Source: Liquidambar formosana
Taxonomy: Eukaryota > Streptophyta > Magnoliopsida > Saxifragales > Altingiaceae
Reading direction: 5' to 3'
DNA length: 64,000 nucleotides
Assembly: GCA_039720395.1 (NCBI GenBank)
Contig: CM077827.1
Span: 23,402,375 to 23,466,374, forward strand
The notes under the pieces were generated by a model. It saw only the letters and a list, made by a program, of their open reading frames with translations, was not told the origin of the DNA and made no database searches. Shown in pieces: positions 1 to 49,910 of this stretch. Position numbers and translations under genes: made by a program. Position 1 is the first letter of the stretch. Every line of letters starts with the position of its first letter.

Positions 1-9
1 ACTAGGCAC

Positions 10-38638
<38,629 letters not shown>

Positions 38639-39310
38639 CCTGAAAATTCCAGACTACTCCGCCTCTGAAGAAGAACTACAAAGAAAAAATAGTATCAGTC
38701 ACTGTTAAATGGATAATGGGTATTGGCCTTAGGTTCAAGCTAAGCGTTGGACTTGTGGGAGTAATCCTCTTGCTTTTCACGAAAACAATAACTAAAGCAC
38801 CGCCTGGTTTGTTTTATGGAAGTAATCTTCTCGCTTTTCGAGAGCAAAAATCAAGGCAATTTTTCGCTTTCAAAGTAGGGAAAAGTGCTTTCAAAAACGA
38901 TAACCAAACCAATGACTAAGTAAAACGGCGAGTTTAGAATTTAATTTTTGGAAATTATAGCAAGAAGTTGGTGAATTGAACTTCAACCCTAGCTAACACT
39001 ATGCTGTAGATGAAGATTGTGAAGGCGAAAATGGCGGGAACAGACGAGAAATGCAGAGGAAATGTGGTTCGAAATGGATTATAGGGTTTCAACAACTGGA
39101 GTTTTCAGCATGCAAAATTAAAACTAAGCTTTGAGAAAATCACAGTAGAAAAGGAGAAATTTATATGAAAGCCATACCAGTTGCCACTGTTGATGGAGTT
39201 CATGAGCGAGAGCACGAGAGAGAGAGAGAGGAGTCGCAGTAGAATAGAAGAGAAATGAAGCAGAAAAGGTTCAAAGTGAAAACTTCTTCGGAAAGATTTA
39301 TATGGGGTGC
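38639..39310 (-). promoter_or_regulatory. SMC3 core promoter and spliced 5' leader with a uORF
   Basis: A TATA-like TATAAAT lies on the minus strand at 39,296-39,302, so transcription probably starts near 39,265-39,270. The presumed leader exon is rich in CT repeats and ends at 39,178 with a good donor (CTG|gtatgg). A good acceptor (ctttgtag) at 38,676 resumes the leader at 38,675, leaving a 502-bp leader intron. The leader contains an upstream ATG at 39,203. Its reading frame crosses the splice and stops at 38,654-38,656 after 15 codons, 15 nt before the SMC3 ATG. The start site and leader intron are inferred from signals only. Confidence 0.55.
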
Positions 39311-39918
39311 TAAGTTTAAGCGGAGTGTTCTGGCCGTGAAGTTTAGCTGTGGGCGTTCGGGTAAGAATTGGGCAGGCTTTTTCCGTGGAGGGGAGCAAGT
39401 GAAAGCCGGTGACAATAGAAATTCTTGTCTTTGGAGCCCAAGTGGAAAATGGAATGAGGATTGCTATGATGCGCTGGGGAGCCGTAAATCCGTAATAAAT
39501 CGGGGGTATATATTGAAAATCGTAGTTATCAAACCCGGATTGGATTACTAAACCACTAATTCAATCATCAAGTCCCCAATCGAACTATTAATAAAAAATT
39601 AATAATAATTCATAAAAAATATTAAAAAAATAAGATTTTACAAAAGGAAAAAATATGTATGCCATTTTTTAAAAAAATCATAAATACACAACATAATCAT
39701 ACCAATTTATAGAAGAAATGTAAAAATGCATAAAACTAATAAAAATATATTTATTTCTGTCCATATCTATGCTACTTAAATACTTATAAATGTGTGGATA
39801 AAGGAAAACTTTTTATTCTACAAAATAGCCCTAACACAAATTTTAAAGGCAAAACTAACCTTCAATTCTTCTTTCTTCCTCAATTTGTCACTTTATTTTT
39901 ACCATTCAAGACCATTAA
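39311..39918. other. Upstream of SMC3, no gene seen
   Basis: Positions up to about 39,550 are likely the distal promoter of SMC3. The rest is AT-rich. No conserved ORF is visible on either strand. Confidence 0.4.
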
Positions 39919-41060
39919 GGCCATATTTGTTTGGTTGGAATGGAATGAATAGGAATGAAATCTAACTCTATACTCAAAATAGTTTGAAATAGAATGAGAT
40001 TGAAATAAATATTACAAAATGAATATCATTATAATTTACTGTTGGGAATCGAACTAGAGAGGAAAACATACAAAGGCAGAATAAAAATTTTCCTACGATT
40101 ACCAAAACCCATGAATCTGATTATGCATAATACAAAACAAAACCCTAACTACAAAGAAAGTTAGGATAACTTACAGTTGATAAAGTCTTCTCCTTTATGC
40201 TCCAAGCTTTGTCTTCTCCTTTTACTCTAAGCTTGAACTCCGGGCAGCAATAAATGAGCAATCCAAGTGTACTGCCTCCAACGGTATCCACACCTAACTT
40301 GAGTTTGAAGTCCTTTCCTTCTTCTTCCTTGTTGTTGCTAGAGGTAGAGAAGAGAGAGAGAGAGAGAGAGAGCCTCCTTGTGAAATTCGACTAGCCCTTA
40401 GGGAGAATGATTGTGATTCAAGTGATGTTATCACATCAGAGCATCTCCAACCACGCTCGCTAAAAGCCATCTACGCTACAATAGTGAGCCAAACAGTGAA
40501 AAGAGGCACTCCAACGGACTCGCTATAAGGCTCGCCATTTTGTCTTTCGCTACAGTCGCTCGCCATATGTGGCGAGCCTTTCTCACTCGCTATCTTCCTC
40601 GCTATCTTCCTTTGGCGCTCCAATTTGCTCACAAAAACGCGGGAAGGCAAACGGACTAAATCTCCTCTGGCCTCTCCTCCTCCCAGCCTCCCAAGGGCCA
40701 AGGTATTATGCGTCTCTCTCCCTCTCTCTCACACACACACATATACACAAAACAAACACAGATCTATTGTCTCTTTCTTCTCTGTATATTATGTCTAGGG
40801 CTTTTTTTTCCTTCTCGATTGAAGTAGAATAAGGAGTTTTCATGGCCATATACAGGGGTTTTCCCTTTCCTTGTTTCTAATTCAGAGGTTTTCCTTGCTT
40901 TCATGGACGTGTACACTGTACAGGGGTTTTCCCATTTCCTTACTTTCATAGCCATGTACAGGGTTTTCCCCTTTCCTTTAAAAGGCTGGTACCAAATCGG
41001 CTTTCATTATTAATGCAGTTCTCTCTCCTTGTCTTTCTCTCTCATGAAACCTTCTGAACA

Positions 41061-41700
41061 ATGGCGAACGAAGAAGAGAGCCTTCTAGAAGAAAACTAGC
41101 TAGAGCTTCAACTACAAGAATAGAGAGACCCACTCGCTGCTGTCAACGAAGCCCTAGCTTCCGACCCCACCAATCACGAGCTTCTCTCTGTACATCTTCT
41201 CATCCTTCATCTTCCCCCTCTAGGGTTTTCCTTCTCTTCTGATTGTATTCTTTTTGCTGGACACACACATATCCATATATTGATTTGTTCAAGCCATCAA
41301 CTTCACATGACTTGTTTCCAGCACCCTTTTCATTTGAGAGCTTTTCAATTTCAATTTCAACTTCAATTTTTAGAAGAGGCAAAAGTCTAAAATCTCGACA
41401 CAGTCCAATTTATTTATTTTATTTTTTCCAATTTTTTTGGACATAGGACACCATTCAATTCCAATGCTGTGAAAGAGACGCCATTATTTCTAATTCGGTG
41501 GCTTCCCCTTTCCTTGTATAAGAAATAATTCTCCCTCTTTCTCAATTTCTCGAAACCTATTTTTTTCCTTTAAAACAAAAACAAATGAAGAAAAAACCTA
41601 TGCCCAAATTATTATATTTTGAGATCTATCCATGTTAGGGCTTAAAATAAAAAATAAAAAGGGGAAGAAGAAGAAGGAGATCTTCCTCTATCATTGGCTA
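41061..41700 (+). pseudogene. Possible captured host-gene fragment inside the Harbinger element
   Basis: From ATG at 41,061 the frame reads MANEEESLLEEN, stop, LELQLQE, stop, then RDPLAAVNEALASDPTNHEL and LSV before a GT at 41,189. Two stops interrupt a hydrophilic, helix-prone N-terminus with host-like composition, preceded by a CT-rich leader-like stretch. Unlike transposon genes, it resembles in style the N-termini of plant CCCH/G-patch or related nuclear proteins. I cannot name the donor. A further open block (KREESWEDFVNVLSAESSAG, about 41,780-41,860) may be part of it or an upstream ORF1 exon. Confidence 0.35.
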
Positions 41701-43003
41701 ATGGCTACTGTATAATTGTATTGTGAAAATGTATAAATATTTAAACAAAAATTTAGGTGCCCTCAAATATTCCAAGAGGGAAGAGAGTTGGGAGGATTTT
41801 GTTAATGTTTTGAGTGCGGAATCTTCCGCCGGAGAAATTGTTGAGCAATATGGAGGTGAGGGTTTAAAAATTTGTTAATGTTTTGTGTGCTGCTGTATGT
41901 TATTTTAGTCCATGGCCATAATTATCAGTAATTTTAGTTTTGAAGGTCATATTAGCAGTGAAAATGCTTCACATGGTTCTGTTTCACTGCTCTGTTACTT
42001 TTAGGATTTAATATTTTCCATATAATTTTAGTTTCATACTTGCATTCATTTTGTCCCTTTTTTTCCCATTATAAACCTTACAATCGTATAGCATGTAGCA
42101 ACTTGAACTTTGTCCAAAAAGGAAAAATGAACATAAAGGAAAAGTTTAAACTGGCTTTTTCATTAAAAAATTTTACCCTGTACCTGTCTTTGTTTCCATA
42201 ATTTGTGAGGTGTTTGGACTCATTGATGAGCATCCATGAACTCACCTTTATTGTCTAAAGTTCACATTAGTGACTGGGTATCCCATAGCAGTTATAATTA
42301 AACTATTAATGTGCTGCATTGCTCACTGAAAGCCTCTTGTATTTAATGTTCATCACTGTTTGCATACAATCTCTTTGCAGCATAGACACTACTAGGTTTG
42401 TGGCCTTTGGTCCCATGTTAAGCTTCCCTTTTTTTTTTTTTAGGGAACTAAATTCTTTGCTGTCCATCATCAAATTATCTGTTAGTCAATGTGGCTTTAT
42501 TTATTCCAAATTGGAAATTTAAATTGGAAACAAAGTGGATTGAAGTCGAGCTGACTTTTACATAACCAAAAAATTCCATTAAGCTCGTAAGGCTGGCCCA
42601 TTCCTAAAAATAATAATATTCCTAAAATAGTGCTTCTAAAATATAATTATTTCCATGAAAAGAATACTGTAAACAAATTCTAGCAACTCAAAGTTAGTTG
42701 GGTATGGGTGTATTTTATATGTCAAGACCTTCCTATTTTTGGACATGAACCTGACAGCCAAGTGTAGGCATATTACCCCTATGCTAAAAGTCTTCTTAAT
42801 ATGTTTGAGAGTTATGGGAGGAAAAAGTGCAATGGGTTTACGTCTCTAAGCCTTTCTTTATAATCCATTTTGGGTGTTAGTTTGAGGAATTGAAAGGCTA
42901 GTTGCCTAGAGAGGCCTCTAGCTACATCTTTGGTGCATATGTGGAATCTTCGTGTTTAATTTTATGAAAATCTAATAAAATATAACAGTTTTGTGGTATG
43001 TAG

Positions 43004-44085
43004 ATGAATTCTGAAGGGGATGGATATTTCACCAACCTTCTCAGTAAAGAGTCCACTTTTGAAGAACAATTCAATGAACAATTTACTATGGATTATTCAA
43101 ATGGAGTTAGAGGATCTCAACAAGTCCCAATTGAGGAGTCTCCAAGCACGGGCAAGAAAAAAGGAGGCGACTTCTCTATAGAAGAGGACGGACTCCTTGT
43201 ATCGGCGTGGCTCAACACTAGCATTGATTCTGTGATAGGAACTAGGCAAAAAAATGCAGCACTTTGGAAGAGAATCCTATTGTACTACAACAAATACAAG
43301 ACGTTTGAATCTACACATAATCATAATTCGCTAATGAATCGTTGGTCCGCAATTCAATGTGCCACAAATAAATTTTGTGGGTCCATAGCTCAGGTTGCTC
43401 TAAGCGGCCACGTTGAACAAGATAGGGTATTAGTTTGCTGTTTTTTTTTTTTTTTTACAAGCTTTTTCATTAGTTTGCTGTTTTTTTTTATATGGTAATT
43501 AATTTGCTATTGATTTTTTTTTTTTTCCAGATTGCTCAAGCAGAAAGGCTTTACCTTGAAGTGCATAAGTCAAATTTTCAGTTTATGCATTGTTGGGTTA
43601 TACTGCGAGAAGAACCAAAATGGTTGGATGAAGGTAACAAACGAAAGAAGAAGAAACAGAATAACAATGCTGCATCTTCTCCATCTACACCAAGTTCTAT
43701 TAACTTAGGAGAAGATGACATCACCGTTGACAATGTTGCAAACCCAGAAAGACTACCCGGTAGGAAGGCTGAAAAGGATAGGCTGAGTAAAGGCAAAAGA
43801 AAATCTACTGAAGATAATGATATGAGTTCACCCATGCAGATTGTTATAAATAAGATTATGGAAGATAATAGGGAGCTGAACAAGAAGAAATTTGAAAGAT
43901 ATGAAAAAACATATATTCAAGAGCAAGAAAGGATTAATATTGAGTGAGAAAAGATCCAACTGAAAAAGGAAAAAAGGGAAGACCGAATCATAGCAATGAA
44001 GTTGAGTGAAATGAATGAAATAGAAGCTGCATATTATCATTCTCTCCATATGGAAATTCTTGCAAAAAGAAGTGGTAACATTTAG
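43004..44085 (+). pseudogene. PIF/Harbinger ORF1 (Myb/trihelix-like DNA-binding protein), broken
   Basis: Exon 1 (43,004-43,426) encodes 141 residues including DFSIEEDGLLVSAWLNTSID and LMNRWSAIQCATNKFCG, a trihelix/SANT-like fold with spaced tryptophans. A 104-bp GT-AG intron (43,427-43,530) leads to exon 2 (IAQAERLYLEVHKSNFQFMH and on, with a lysine-rich nuclear-signal-like stretch and a charged coil). A TGA at 43,945 interrupts the coil. The frame then stays open to a second stop at 44,085, as expected if an arginine CGA had mutated. In PIF elements ORF1 protein assists the transposase with DNA binding and nuclear import. It converges with the transposase gene. Confidence 0.85.
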
Positions 44086-44472
44086 AAGTAGGTTGATTGG
44101 TCTTTTGTTTAGACTTTGTGACTTAGACTTCCTTAGTAGCATACCATTTTAATTATTGTAATTTCCTTTGAAACTCAGCTTTTTGTTAAATTGCTACTAT
44201 GTAGGCATATTGTAAGTTTATTTGGTTCCAACCTTTTGTTAATGGTGTTGGAATGGATGATATTTATTGTCTATAATTTTGTAAGTTAAATATATTGTAA
44301 AATTGACTATTAAGTACCAAGTGATTGTATACAAAGGGGCCATTTTTAAAAGGAAACTCTGCTGGAATTTTATTCGCAAAATAAAAAGTACAAACATAAC
44401 TAGAAGCCAACAAAGGAAAAACCATATAATGATACTTAATGCGATAATTAAATCTAAAATTACAATATCTTA

Positions 44473-45766
44473 CTATATCCTATGTAGTTGCCATAAGTGC
44501 TCGACTAGGTCCGCTTGAAGTTGAGAATGAATTTCCCTATCTCTGATGAGTTGAGTTTGTCGAATAAATTCACTAAATTCAATAGTTGGCCTGGAAAATA
44601 CTGATATAGAAGGACTTTCATCAATGATATCATAATTGTTGTCCACTTCATTAACATCTCGCTCGTCCTCAATAATCATGTTATGCAATATTATACATGC
44701 TTGCATGATATCTTTAAGAGTATTAGTGTCCCAAAAACGTGTTGGTCCACGAACAATTGCAAATCGTGATTGAAGTACCCCAAATGCTCGTTCGACATCC
44801 TTTCTTGTTGACTCTTGAGCTTTAGCAAACATTTTGTTTTTATTTCCTTTTGGAGAAGGAATTGTTTTTACAAATGTTGACCACCGCGAGTATATACCAT
44901 CGGCAAGATAGTATCCCATTGTATAATTGTGACCATTTATCGAATAATTGACTGGAAGAGTCTGCCCTCGAGCAAGACCTCTAAATACAAAAGACCTTTC
45001 TAACACGTTGAGATCATTAAGAGATCCTGGTAAACCAAAAAATGCATGCCAGATCCAAAGATCATTGGAAGCGACAGCTTCCAAAATGATTGTTGGTTCA
45101 TGGATGTGACCAAAATACATACTTTGCCATGCTACTGGACAATTCTTCCATTTCCAATGCATACAATCAATACTACCCAACATCCTAGGAAACCCACGTC
45201 TTTCACCAATTTCTAACAACCTAGCAATGTCATTTTCATTCGGTGATCTTAAATATTCATCAGAAAAAATAGAAATCATTGCTTTAACGAACCTTTTTTT
45301 AGAGCTTCTATTACAGTGGTTTCCCCGATTCGATCCTCACGTAGTTATCCACTGCATCTGCTGATACTCCATAAGGAAGCATCCTCAATGCAGCTGTGAT
45401 CTTCTGAAGTAAAGATAAACTAACTACTCCACAAGCATCTCTTTTTTGTACAAAGTATCAATTGTAGGCTTCCACTGTAGATTGAATACGGAGAAAAAGC
45501 AAACAATTCATCCGAAACCTCCTACGAAATACATTGGCAGGATATACAGGATCGTCGGCGAAGTAGTCACGATAAAGTCTTTGATGGCCTTCAACTCTAT
45601 CACGATCTATAACAGCATGAACTAGAACAGAACCACGACAACGTGTTCTAGAGTGTCTTTCATTATTGACCCTTTCTTCTTCCATAGCAATTAATGCTAA
45701 CAACTCCAATTGACGATCGGAATCATCATCATCAAGAAGCATATTCACTAAACGATTGCGAGCCAT
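44473..45766 (-). pseudogene. PIF/Harbinger transposase (DDE_Tnp_4), broken
   Basis: The N-terminal part (45,458-45,766, 102 residues from MARNRLVNMLLDDDD) ends in a TGA. Homologous reading resumes at once (YFVQKRDACGVVSLSLLQKI), then loses frame twice near 45,310-45,345. The long 268-residue piece (44,473-45,279) holds the catalytic domain with GSIDCMHW (D38 of that frame), YYLADGIYSRW (D127) and RKDVERAFGVLQSRF (E163), so the DDE triad is intact. Harbinger transposases cut at TWA-like 3-bp targets. One stop and two frameshifts make this copy non-functional. Confidence 0.9.
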
Positions 45767-46141
45767 AGAGTATAAAGACGCAAGATAGTTGAGAGAAAAT
45801 GTTGTTGAGATATGTAAAAGTAGGAGATGAACTGAAAGTGGTGATAAAATGGGTGAATTTGGGATATGAAATGGTATTCATATTTATAGAGGAGATAAAA
45901 TATGATCGTTGGGAAATATGACCGTTGTAAATATGACCGTTTGAAATAAAAAAAATTTCAAATTTCAAATTTCAAAATTCAAAAATTTAATTTTTTAATA
46001 TTTAAATTTAATTTATTATTTTTTTTTTTGAAAAAATTACCATTGCAAATATAATCGTTAAAAATATGACCGTTGGAAAGAATAACAACTTTTACAATTC
46101 AAATTTTGAAAGTTGAAATTTGGTTGGTGTAGCTCAAATTT

Positions 46142-46209
46142 AGCTAGCATGGTTGGAGTGCAACCCAAAATAGCTAGCTATTTTGGGTTGCACTCCAACC
46201 ATGCTAGCT
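46142..46209. repeat. Perfect 68-bp palindrome near the right end of the Harbinger element
   Basis: Two 34-bp arms meet without a spacer at agctagct. The arm contains agcatggttggagtgc, which is related to the element's own terminal repeat. It lies about 70 bp inside the right terminus and next to two further copies of tagctcaaatttagctag (46,129 and 46,244). Confidence 0.95.
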
Positions 46210-47769
46210 CCTATTTTACAAAATGCCCTTTTGCTAGCTAAAATAGCTCAAATTTAGCTAGTGTGGTTAGAGATGCTCTCACATGTGAGGCTTTATATAG
46301 CCCACTAATAGGGCCGGCCCTAGTGAGGAATCCTATTCCTCGTATGAGTTAAGTCGTAATTATACATAATTGCAACTTAACCCCTCTAATTTATATCCCA
46401 TATAAATTTTCCCGTAAAGAACAATTCTTTTATTCACTTATACCCTTTCTCTCATAGACTTTCAAGCTCTCTTAGCATGATCAGTGTGTGACCCATTGGG
46501 TTCACATCATCAAGTAGTTGGAATAGCACGAGGTGTGCACAATGGAACTCTTTCTATTAAAGGGTTTAATTGGAACTTCTTCCAATTCCCTAATTGATTA
46601 TAATTCATTTATATCAATTAGGGCTTCTACTAACTATGAGTAACACCTAACATATGGCTCATGGTGTGGTCCTTAATGAGGTGAATAGTCATTTACAAAG
46701 AACCCTTCTGCTATAGTTTATAGGTTACAATTACATCCTTCCATCAACACAATGTCTCCAATTGAACTAATAGGATATGGAAGTCTGTTAAGTCCCTAGT
46801 TCAATTACTTTATACTCATTCATTAATATCAACTCAATGATGAACTTATGGAAACTCCTTTCCATATTCATTCTACCATGGGCCCATGGATTTAATGAGT
46901 CATATTCAATGAATGCTATATGAGACATTCACTCCCTTTTTCTTGAGAGTGATGGATTCCTTGTTGATCACTTACATGCCTTCACACACATAGCAGTAGG
47001 ACCAATGAACACCTTTACAGACCCCTAAATAGGATCTGCACTTAGTGTTATCAAACTTCTAAAGCTACATGCATAAGACAACCATGGTGTCTCAGGTCTA
47101 CGGATTACTTGTACCACTATAACAATGAGAAACTGATTGACAGGCAAGTTAAAACTCCATTCAGTTTATCTCATATCTTTGGTCACATTCAATGTACCTA
47201 TTCTTATAATAGGCAACCACTTGTTGGTTGTAGTGTCTGCACACAAATAGCTTGAGACTAGCTATCCTCCTATAGAGTCAACCTAACAAGTGCTAGTCCT
47301 ATAGTTCATTACTGTCCATCATAGTGAACCTTCAATTAGGAATGTTTTAGGAGTTTAGTACAGAGATATATTTACAGTCTCAAAATTACAACACTTTGTA
47401 ATTCTATATTCTCAACTCCAATTCCATGGACATATTATGTAAATATAAATGATGCATATAAACATAATAGAATAAGCCCTTTTATTAAATCAATAATAAA
47501 TGTGACATGCATAAATGAAATCAATTGATTGTTCCTAATCCCTAGACAATCATCTCTATGATTGGCTCTAGGGTATAATCCTAACAATTACTACAATTAT
47601 TTGATTTCCCATTTAATTACCTTATCCAAACATTTTGTTTGAAATGAAATGGAATGAGATTCCCTTTCATCCATTCCATTCCTACCAAACAAACATGGCC
47701 TAAATGCTTATTTTAATTACAACAACTGGCTAGCAAAAATAACATTATCCTCTTTTCTTCTTAGTTTTT

Positions 47770-48911
47770 CTACCTGTGTTCTAAGTTGTTCATCTGAACA
47801 AATCCAAGATCTTGATGCTATGCAGATAGCAACATTAATTGATTATAAAAAATGGCATATATATATCGATCTAATTATTAATGAACCATTAACAATAAAT
47901 ACATTTGCCTTAGTGGATACAAGGGTAGATATGAATTGTATAGTACAAGGACTTGTTCCAACAAAATATTACCAAGAGACAACATAAGAACCATTAATTG
48001 CTGCAGATGGCACTAAAATGTATATTGATTATAAACTTGAAAAGGTACAAGTATGCAATTAGGGAATTTGTGTTGAAATTCCATTTATCCTTTTAAAAGA
48101 TTTAACAAAACCAGTTATTCTGGGAACTCCTTTTTTAAGACTTATCACTCCATTTAGTGTGCATAATGATGGCATCCATGCAACACTAGTAGGAGAAGTG
48201 CATTCTCTATTAAAAAATATTGTTCCGATTTAAAAATATTTACATTGTGAAATCCAATATTTAAAAATAGAACAAACATTGCAAACTCCACAACTAAAAA
48301 CCAAAATTGAACAATTGCATTCTCTATTAAAAAATATTGTTTGTTCCGATTTACCTAATGCCTTTTGGAACATAAAAAAACATACAGTTAGTTTACCTTA
48401 TGAATCAAATTTTAAAGAATCACAAATTCTCACAAAAGTTAAACCAATCCAAATGAACCAACAACTTTTAGAATATTGTAAAAAGGAAATTCAAGTATTA
48501 TTAAATAAAAATTTAATCAGAAAAACCAAATCCCTATGGAGTTGCTCAGCTTTCTATGTTAATAAATCTATAGAAATAGAAAGAGGCACTCCTAGGTTAG
48601 TTATCAATTATAAACCATGAAATGAAGTTTTAGAATAAATTAGATATCTCATTCCAAATAAACAAGATTTACTTAATAGATTATATAGTGCAAAAATATT
48701 TTCCAAATTTGATATGAAATTCGGATTTTGGCAAATTCAACTCAAAGAAGGAGATAGATACAAAACTGCATTTAATGTTCCATTTGGTCAATATGAATGG
48801 AATGTTATGCCATTTGGATTAAAAAATGCTCCATCAGAATTTCAAAATATTATGAATAACATTTTTAACCTGTTATTGTGTTGGAAAGATTATGTAAATG
48901 TATTATTTTAA
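47770..48911 (+). mobile_element. Endogenous caulimovirid fragment (protease and RT), degraded
   Basis: This is an old integrated pararetrovirus piece. A retroviral-type aspartic protease region lies near 47,900-48,000, with its active-site motif altered (DTRVD). The reverse transcriptase follows at 48,279-48,911 in the style of plant caulimovirids. Breaks: stops in the protease-RT spacer (around 48,060 and 48,230) and at 48,618-48,620, one more before 48,714, and an abrupt 3' end just ahead of where the catalytic aspartates should be. Capsid, movement and RNase H parts are absent. No function is possible. The genus is not determined. Confidence 0.8.
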
Positions 48912-49471
48912 GATCTGGATCTGTAATTGTATCGGCAAAATCTAATAATTGTCTTTCTTCTCTTGTTAGAGGCATTAAAGATTTTTCTAGTATTAACCAA
49001 AAAAAAAAAAAAAAAAAAACCTATAGCAATTACAGTACCGAAACAACAAAAATATTCTCCTCCACTTTACTCTTCTAGTCCGCTATCAACTCTTTTTCTT
49101 TTTCTTCTTTTTTTAATTTAAAATTTCAATTTCTTAAATATTCTTCATTATTACTATTCAAAGTCAATAAAAACAAAAATTTCTTAGATCAATACTCTTT
49201 TCAGTCATTGCTTTCAAATACCAATCACAACTATTACAAATATAAATCATACTCTTGTCAATTCTCACTTCTTTCTCAATCTTTATCTCTCATACTTCTG
49301 TTCCAATTTCAAACCTCTTCGCAACAACAAGGGAATTCAATTAAAGGCACTCAATCGTCGTCCTTCCGGTCCTTAGCTCGGGAACTGCCACGCGTCAGTG
49401 GTTTATTCGTTGGTAGGAATTATTTGTATCATGTAACATGAGGCCTCATCCAGAAACAGTTGTGAAGACTT

Positions 49472-49697
49472 ATCCATCTTTGGGTGGCTCAGTTAGTAAG
49501 GGCGAACTTGTAATTGTATAGATAAGTGCACGGTTTTGGGTTAGATTCACCGTTAGGACAACCCAAAATTTAAGTGGAGGACTGTGGCGGTGGGTTGCTA
49601 CGCTAATCTCTCCGAGGGTTTAGGTTCTATTGGTGGGTTTAAAGGATCCTGCTGTGAGATTATTCCACGATTATAAATTATAAAAAAAAAAAAAAGA
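49472..49697 (+). mobile_element. tRNA-derived SINE with 14-bp TSD
   Basis: The target duplication agttgtgaagactt is at 49,458-49,471 and 49,698-49,711. The A box reads gtggctcagttagtaaggg and the B box ggttagattcacc, as in RNA polymerase III promoters of tRNA-derived SINEs. An A-rich tail ends at 49,697. The perfect duplication suggests a relatively young insertion. Confidence 0.9.
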
Positions 49698-49910
49698 AGT
49701 TGTGAAGACTTGCTAAAAGTTCTTCTATTTTTGGGTAAGTGGGAACATTTCGAAAATCTCCGATTGCCAGTTTGCGTGCATGGTCTTGTTTTGCAGCCAT
49801 CTACAATTGGGTGTAGCTTGGGTACAAAGGGTCATCTTTCATGCAATGGTGAGCCACGAATATTGTGGAAAGCTGCTTGCTTGCTTGGTGATGCAACCTA
49901 TATTATCTAG

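Larger units (their letters stand above)
40439..46278. mobile_element. PIF/Harbinger transposon, 5.84 kb, decayed
   Basis: The termini are gagcatctccaaccacgctc at the left and, inverted, gagcatctctaaccacacta at the right. TSD TCA lies at 40,436-40,438 and 46,279-46,281. It contains the two genes typical of the superfamily, a Myb/trihelix-like ORF1 on plus and a DDE transposase on minus, converging near 44.1-44.5 kb. Both carry stop codons, so this copy cannot move by itself. Its left 2.5 kb includes a possible captured gene fragment and its right end a 68-bp perfect palindrome. Confidence 0.9.
40040..47586 (-). mobile_element. Copia-type solo LTR of about 1.7 kb, split by a Harbinger element
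   Basis: On the minus strand it starts TGTTAGGAT at 47,586 and ends TTCCCAACA at 40,040. The flanks are tttac and attac, a five-base target duplication with one change. Removing the Harbinger insertion leaves about 1.7 kb (40,040-40,438 and 46,282-47,586) without coding content, primer-binding site or second LTR nearby. A TATA-like tttatatag is at 46,292-46,300. Its class is inferred from its ends and length. Confidence 0.65.
39919..47700. mobile_element. Tourist-like MITE, split by later insertions
   Basis: The inverted ends, starting ggccatatttgtttggttgg (39,919) and, inverted, ggccatgtttgtttggtagg (47,700), match over about 29 bases with few differences. The target duplication is TAA at 39,916-39,918 and 47,701-47,703, the PIF/Tourist preference. 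Only the outer parts belong to it (39,919-40,039 and 47,587-47,700), about 230 bp originally. Everything between arrived later. Confidence 0.8.

Noticed and set aside
39255..39551. 98-codon plus-strand ORF upstream of SMC3
   Set aside because: It overlaps the predicted SMC3 promoter and leader on the other strand and has no recognisable domain or splice partners.
43578..43883. 101-codon minus-strand ORF
   Set aside because: Shadow of Harbinger ORF1 exon 2. Its Ser/Leu-rich text mirrors the lysine-rich coding strand.
47770..48911. Possibly active integrated virus
   Set aside because: Several stops, an altered protease motif, no catalytic RT site and absence of all other viral genes rule this out.
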